64,000 nt of DNA from Candidatus Homeothermus arabinoxylanisolvens. GTDB lineage: Bacteria > Bacteroidota > Bacteroidia > Bacteroidales > Muribaculaceae. The notes beneath the pieces are model-generated. The model worked only from the letters and a program-made list of their open reading frames with translations, was not told the DNA's origin and did not search any database. The position numbers and the translations under genes are program-made. Positions 60,586 to 64,000 of this stretch are shown here, piece after piece. How positions within the stretch are numbered: position 1 is the first letter of the stretch; every line of letters starts with the position of its first letter. The DNA lies in assembly GCA_001689405.1 (NCBI GenBank), contig LUJO01000018.1:98408-162407 (forward strand), read 5' to 3'.

Positions 60586-62790
60586 ATGAAAAAGACTCTG
60601 CTGATACTGAGTATGGCTCTCCTGTGGGCGACGCAATTGAGAGCCGATGATGTCGCCGAATATAAGAAATTTGCCGAAAGCATACGCAACGAAGTGTATT
60701 CGATGGACCTGCCTGAATTCAAGGTAACGGACATACCGGAAAAATACAAAGATGAATCGGCTGTGATAATAGCCATGTACAACAGCCTCGCGGCAGAAAA
60801 GAAAACCGGACTGGCCTTTGAGCTATGGATACCTTCGACGCGCGCCCGCATATGGGCCGACGAACTTACCCGCATGCTTATACACATCAATGACAAAAAC
60901 GCGCTTGAAAATTTCTCGGAGTTTGACTTCTCTATAATGGGCAAACGCGATTGGCGCGACGGCCTATCGTACAAGGCCAACGAAAAAGTACGCAAAGTGC
61001 TTGGCGCAAAGATTATCAAGCCCGACGGCCGCGTGATTGATGTAAATACCGATGACTTTCTTGAAGTAGAAGAGGGCAAGAAGGGAGAGGACAAACGCCG
61101 AAAGCTGGCCGTACCCGGACTTGAAGTTGGCGATAATCTCGATGTATTTTTCTATACGTCGACACAATTGCAGAACCTGCATCTTGACCCGATCGACTAT
61201 GTATTCCGCGAGGACTATCCCGTGATGTATTACAAAGTACACTGCAAAATAGACAACAACCTTACCACACAGTACCGCACCCTCAACGGCGCTCCCGACT
61301 TCAACATAACACGCGATGCCGATGACAACTTCATACTTGACACCGAGATGACCGACATATCGGCCAAGACGCCGCGCCTATGGTACAACCCGCTGCGACA
61401 GTCGCCCATAATACAGATGCGCGTGTACAACCGCAGGTCAGACCAGTTCACTCCTAAAAGCGCACGCAAAGACGGCGTACAGTCCAATCCGTCAGTCGAG
61501 ACTATAAAAGACGATGCAATGACGGATATATATTACGGGTCGTATAATGAAAAAATAGTAAAAGACCTGCTTAACATCGATTTTGACGGTGGCAAAAATG
61601 TGACAGGCAAGCTCAAGAACATGCGCAAGAAAGGATTGATAACCGATGACGAGATATGCGACTACCTATACAGTCTGTTAGCTTACCGCGTATGTGCCAA
61701 GCGCGTCAATATAAATCCCTACAAATTCATAACCATGTTCAACGAGGCCGCAGCCGCCACAGGTCTTGACGTCAAATACGGCATAGTCACACCCGACTTC
61801 TACGAACCGCTCGACACACTAAGCACCATGTTTCACATACTATGGTTCGGATATGTCGATAATACAGGAAAATATTATCTGCCACCGGCCGGATACTACA
61901 ATGCCCCGGGAGAAATAGCCGGAATATTCCAAGGCGAGAAAGGTCAGTTCAAACCCGGCAAGCGTGAGTTGAAGAAAGACAAAAACGCAAAAGGAGCTAT
62001 AGTTGACTTCGAGATGTACACCCCCGAACAAAACCGTGAAGCCGTCGAGGTCAACGCAACAGTCGACGGTACGACACTTGTCATCGACAGAAGAGTACGC
62101 GACTACGGCGGCATGAAGTCATCGTCGTCGGAGCTGCTGAGCGAAGAGGACCTGAACAAAGAGTATCTCGACCTGCTGTCGCGTGTGGACATAAAGTGTG
62201 TGTTCCGCGAGAACAAGAAAGCCAAAGCTGAAAGAGAAGAACGTTATGCCGACGGACGCCGCAGGCAGGCCGATGATTTCAAGACCGAGATTAAAAACTA
62301 TCACGGACGCGATGCTTTGGAGATGAGGAGCGGAGAGGTTGTATCGACAGGAATTGACCCGAAGAATCCCGTACTCGAATACCGTGTCGGATACGTGATG
62401 GACGAAATGGTTAAAAATGCAGGGCGCAATATCATCATACCGGTGGGCAAGTTGATGAGCGAACAGCTCGAACTGCTGCCGTCGGACCGTTCGCGCACCG
62501 ATGATGTTTACATGAGCATGCCTCGCGAGATAGCTACAGCCATAACAATAAACATACCCGACGGCTACCGGGTGTCGGACAAAGCGCTGAAGGCACTCGA
62601 ATGTGATGTTGACAACTCTGCGGGCAAATTCAAGGTCGAAGCCTCGAAAACCGCCGACAAAATCACGGTCAATATACTTAAACGGTACAACCACAAAGTA
62701 GAGCCGTCGGCCTCTTGGCCCGCGCTCGTGGAAATCGTGGACGCAGCCTCGAAATGGCAGCCGTCAACCCTGCTGCTCGAACGCAAATAA
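60586..62790 (+). CDS. DUF3857 protein, partner without a visible catalytic core
   Basis: A 734-residue exported protein (signal MKKTLLILSMALLWATQLRA). It shares the DUF3857 beginning (DFLEVEEGKKGEDKRRKLAVPGLEVGD; YVFREDYPVMYYKV) and overall order of the preceding gene. In the transglutaminase-like region (DEICDYLYSLLAYRVCAKRVNINPYKF) the GDCKG-type Cys motif and the matching His/Asp are not recognisable, so it may be a non-catalytic partner. Co-transcribed with the active-looking paralogue. Confidence 0.82.
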   Translation: MKKTLLILSMALLWATQLRADDVAEYKKFAESIRNEVYSMDLPEFKVTDIPEKYKDESAVIIAMYNSLAAEKKTGLAFELWIPSTRARIWADELTRMLIHINDKNALENFSEFDFSIMGKRDWRDGLSYKANEKVRKVLGAKIIKPDGRVIDVNTDDFLEVEEGKKGEDKRRKLAVPGLEVGDNLDVFFYTSTQLQNLHLDPIDYVFREDYPVMYYKVHCKIDNNLTTQYRTLNGAPDFNITRDADDNFILDTEMTDISAKTPRLWYNPLRQSPIIQMRVYNRRSDQFTPKSARKDGVQSNPSVETIKDDAMTDIYYGSYNEKIVKDLLNIDFDGGKNVTGKLKNMRKKGLITDDEICDYLYSLLAYRVCAKRVNINPYKFITMFNEAAAATGLDVKYGIVTPDFYEPLDTLSTMFHILWFGYVDNTGKYYLPPAGYYNAPGEIAGIFQGEKGQFKPGKRELKKDKNAKGAIVDFEMYTPEQNREAVEVNATVDGTTLVIDRRVRDYGGMKSSSSELLSEEDLNKEYLDLLSRVDIKCVFRENKKAKAEREERYADGRRRQADDFKTEIKNYHGRDALEMRSGEVVSTGIDPKNPVLEYRVGYVMDEMVKNAGRNIIIPVGKLMSEQLELLPSDRSRTDDVYMSMPREIATAITINIPDGYRVSDKALKALECDVDNSAGKFKVEASKTADKITVNILKRYNHKVEPSASWPALVEIVDAASKWQPSTLLLERK

Positions 62791-62906
62791 CAACTCCACC
62801 AAAAAAGAAGAATTATCCCGATAATTACCCACAAAAATCACAGAAAGAATGTATAATCCAATTGCAAACGTGTCAAATTATGTTTTGAATAAACGCGACG
62901 AAATGC

Positions 62907-62937
62907 TTTGACAATCGGCTAAATATCACTAAATTTG
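62907..62937 (+). promoter_or_regulatory. Strong promoter upstream of the structured RNA
   Basis: TTTG (62907-62910), a 19-nt spacer and TAAATTTG (62930-62937). RNA would begin near 62944, about 260 nt upstream of the next start codon. Confidence 0.8.
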
Positions 62938-63132
62938 CAGTGCAGTATTCCCTTTGGGGATTGCACCCTTACATATTAGCTCAATCGCAGTCTGAATCAC
63001 CACCTCGACAAAAGAACGAGCTAAAAAAAAATCCGTGAGTGCGTGCCATACGGCGCGGACTTTCTCGTAGGATTATTGTGGCTTGTGGTGAGCCAAGACT
63101 GCGTATGACGAAAGTCTGCGCTTTTGTTTTAT
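62938..63132 (+). ncRNA. Structured RNA candidate (6S-like or long regulatory leader)
   Basis: About 190 nt without a reading frame but full of complementary blocks. A 5' hairpin: GTGCA / TGCAC around TTCCC/GGGGA (62940-62966). A long-range stem: CGCAGTCT (62986-62993) with AGACTGCG (63096-63103), continued by TCACCAC (62997-63003) with GTGGTGA (63085-63091), 15 pairs in all. Inside it, hairpin CTCG/CGAG (63004-63020) and an arm ATCC..GAG..CGTGCC / GGCGCG..CTC..GGAT (63031-63073). It ends CTTTTGTTTTATT (63120-63132). A closing stem, internal bubble with a small hairpin and an apical stem at this length recall 6S RNA; a riboswitch-like leader of the next gene is the alternative. No known family core was recognised. 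Confidence 0.55.
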
Positions 63133-63202
63133 TGGCAAGTGCGCATACCAAGTCAAACGACATAATGGCAATAATGCACAAAACCAATAACATCACAAGC
63201 AG

Positions 63203-63757
63203 ATGAAAAAAGAAAACGAATTGTGGAGAAGCGTAGTTTCATGTGTGCTTATTATAGCACTCATATTCTGTTCTCCATTTGAAGCCTTGGCTCAATCATC
63301 CAACGATAGAGGCAACGTACTGGAGAATGGCACACAAATGATACTACGTGTTAATGAGAATTTCAAGGCTGATAACAACGCTGACACAGGAACGATTAAT
63401 TCGATTATAGAAACGGATGTGTATTCGGCAGATGGTACAAGAGTGCTCATAAAAGCGGGCACACCGGCATACATAGAATTTTCTGCCGAGTCCAATGGCT
63501 CTTGGGGTAAAGCAGGAAAAATCTGTTTAACTCACGCTACAACAAAAACAATCGACAATAAACAAGTTTCACTCCGCCTTAGCAGTTGTAAGAATGGAGG
63601 AAGTAAACTCGGTGGCGTTATAGTTTTATCTGTACTATTTTTCCCTCTCGGCCTTATCAGTGGTTGTATGAAAGGAAGTATGCCGAAAATACAAGAAGGA
63701 ACAACTTTCAACGCCTCCGTAATGCAAGATGTAACCGTATCGGCAAACGACATGTAA
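63203..63757 (+). CDS. Hypothetical exported protein
   Basis: A 184-residue protein with a signal peptide (MKKENELWRSVVSCVLIIALIFCSPFEALAQ). The mature part opens with GTQMILRVNENFKADN and has strand-rich segments (TDVYSADGTRVLIKAGTPAYIEF; KICLTHATTKTID) before one hydrophobic helix (GGVIVLSVLFFPLGLISGC), so it may stay in a membrane. No family is recognised. Codon use is AT-richer than the neighbours. It lies about 70 nt after the structured RNA's U-rich end. Confidence 0.65.
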   Translation: MKKENELWRSVVSCVLIIALIFCSPFEALAQSSNDRGNVLENGTQMILRVNENFKADNNADTGTINSIIETDVYSADGTRVLIKAGTPAYIEFSAESNGSWGKAGKICLTHATTKTIDNKQVSLRLSSCKNGGSKLGGVIVLSVLFFPLGLISGCMKGSMPKIQEGTTFNASVMQDVTVSANDM

Positions 63758-63773
63758 ATAGCATATGCCCGTC

Positions 63774-63824
63774 GGGGACAGGCGACATTCCGCATCAGTC
63801 CATCCGGATATGTCTCGCGTCCCC
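63774..63824 (+). terminator. Hairpin downstream of the last gene
   Basis: GGGGAC (63774-63779) pairs with GTCCCC (63819-63824), with further GCG/CGC, ACAT/ATGT and TCCG/CGGA pairs inside. It is 17 nt after the stop codon and lacks a T tract. Confidence 0.4.
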
Positions 63825-63966
63825 AACGCTAAGCATATATCGTGTTTCCAAAACTAATCTGCAGACAAAGCTCTTTCTAAATAAGTATTGTATTTGCTAA
63901 CAAATAACTAACAGTTCAACCGTGTTTTGCTGCTGCCCTTAAAAAAGGCTGAAAGAGAGATAAAAG

Positions 63967-64000
63967 TACGGAGAGAGTGCCGGGCGGCACCCTCTCCGTA
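63967..64000. terminator. GC-rich hairpin at the window edge
   Basis: TACGGAGAG / CTCTCCGTA with an inner GTGCC/GGCAC, reaching the last base of the window; the tail that would decide direction is cut off. On the minus strand it is followed by CTTTTATC, so it may end a minus-strand gene beyond the edge. Confidence 0.5.

Overview
The window looks like chromosome from a member of the Bacteroidales, most probably a Muribaculaceae-type gut bacterium (the family is an inference from gene content; no rRNA is present). Evidence: a Mfa1/FimB-type fimbrial operon, the core of the type IX secretion system (gldKLMN with PorP/SprF and PorT), TonB-dependent receptors, a TPP-riboswitch/TonB receptor/PnuT thiamine uptake locus, and promoters that repeatedly show the Bacteroidetes pattern TTTG-N19/20-TAnnTTTG, usually with no Shine-Dalgarno sequence. 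Sampled 60-base lines are mostly 52-62% GC in housekeeping genes, with AT-richer patches in the fimbrial tip gene, a DUF4062/STAND gene and the last gene.

Layout. 1-10.6 kb: a truncated gene start, then a six-gene fimbrial operon on the minus strand (DUF3575, DUF3868/OmpA-like, Mfa1-like major subunit, FimB/Mfa2 anchor, a lipoprotein subunit and a large tip protein) closed by a clear terminator. 11-20 kb: two glycosyltransferases divergent from an MFS transporter, a malic enzyme/phosphotransacetylase fusion, a zinc metallopeptidase, and a CASTOR/POLLUX-type ion channel coupled to a small RyR-domain protein. 20-21 kb: a secreted Pro/Arg/Asn repeat protein. 21.1-27.4 kb: the isoleucine/valine operon ilvD-ilvB-ilvN-thioesterase-ilvC, preceded by a 31-codon Ile/Leu/Val-rich leader peptide and terminator that form an unmistakable transcription attenuator. 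27.5-37.3 kb: argR-GNAT-argG-argC-argD-proC with a near-consensus ARG box, then ssb, lpxB and a 946-residue DUF4062/STAND-like protein. 37.3-43.2 kb: a GH20 hexosaminidase, carbonic anhydrase, low-molecular-weight phosphatase, MATE pump and serine dehydratase. 43.7-52 kb: a GDSL hydrolase, tRNA-Asp, then gldN, gldM, gldL, gldK, porP/sprF and porT on the minus strand, and an SDR. 52.2-55.2 kb: thiamine uptake under a TPP riboswitch. 55.3-58.7 kb: a small winged-helix protein, a DUF362 lipoprotein and a TonB receptor. 58.7-62.8 kb: two DUF3857 proteins, one transglutaminase-like and one apparently without the catalytic core. 62.9-64 kb: a strong promoter followed by a roughly 190-nt structured RNA candidate and a small secreted protein.

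The most interesting points are the ilv attenuator, the structured RNA at 62.94-63.13 kb, a 47-bp promoter element present twice (near 0.1 kb and 43.4 kb), the channel/RyR pair, and the DUF4062/STAND gene attached to an ssb-lpxB unit. No CRISPR array, insertion sequence, prophage or rRNA was seen.
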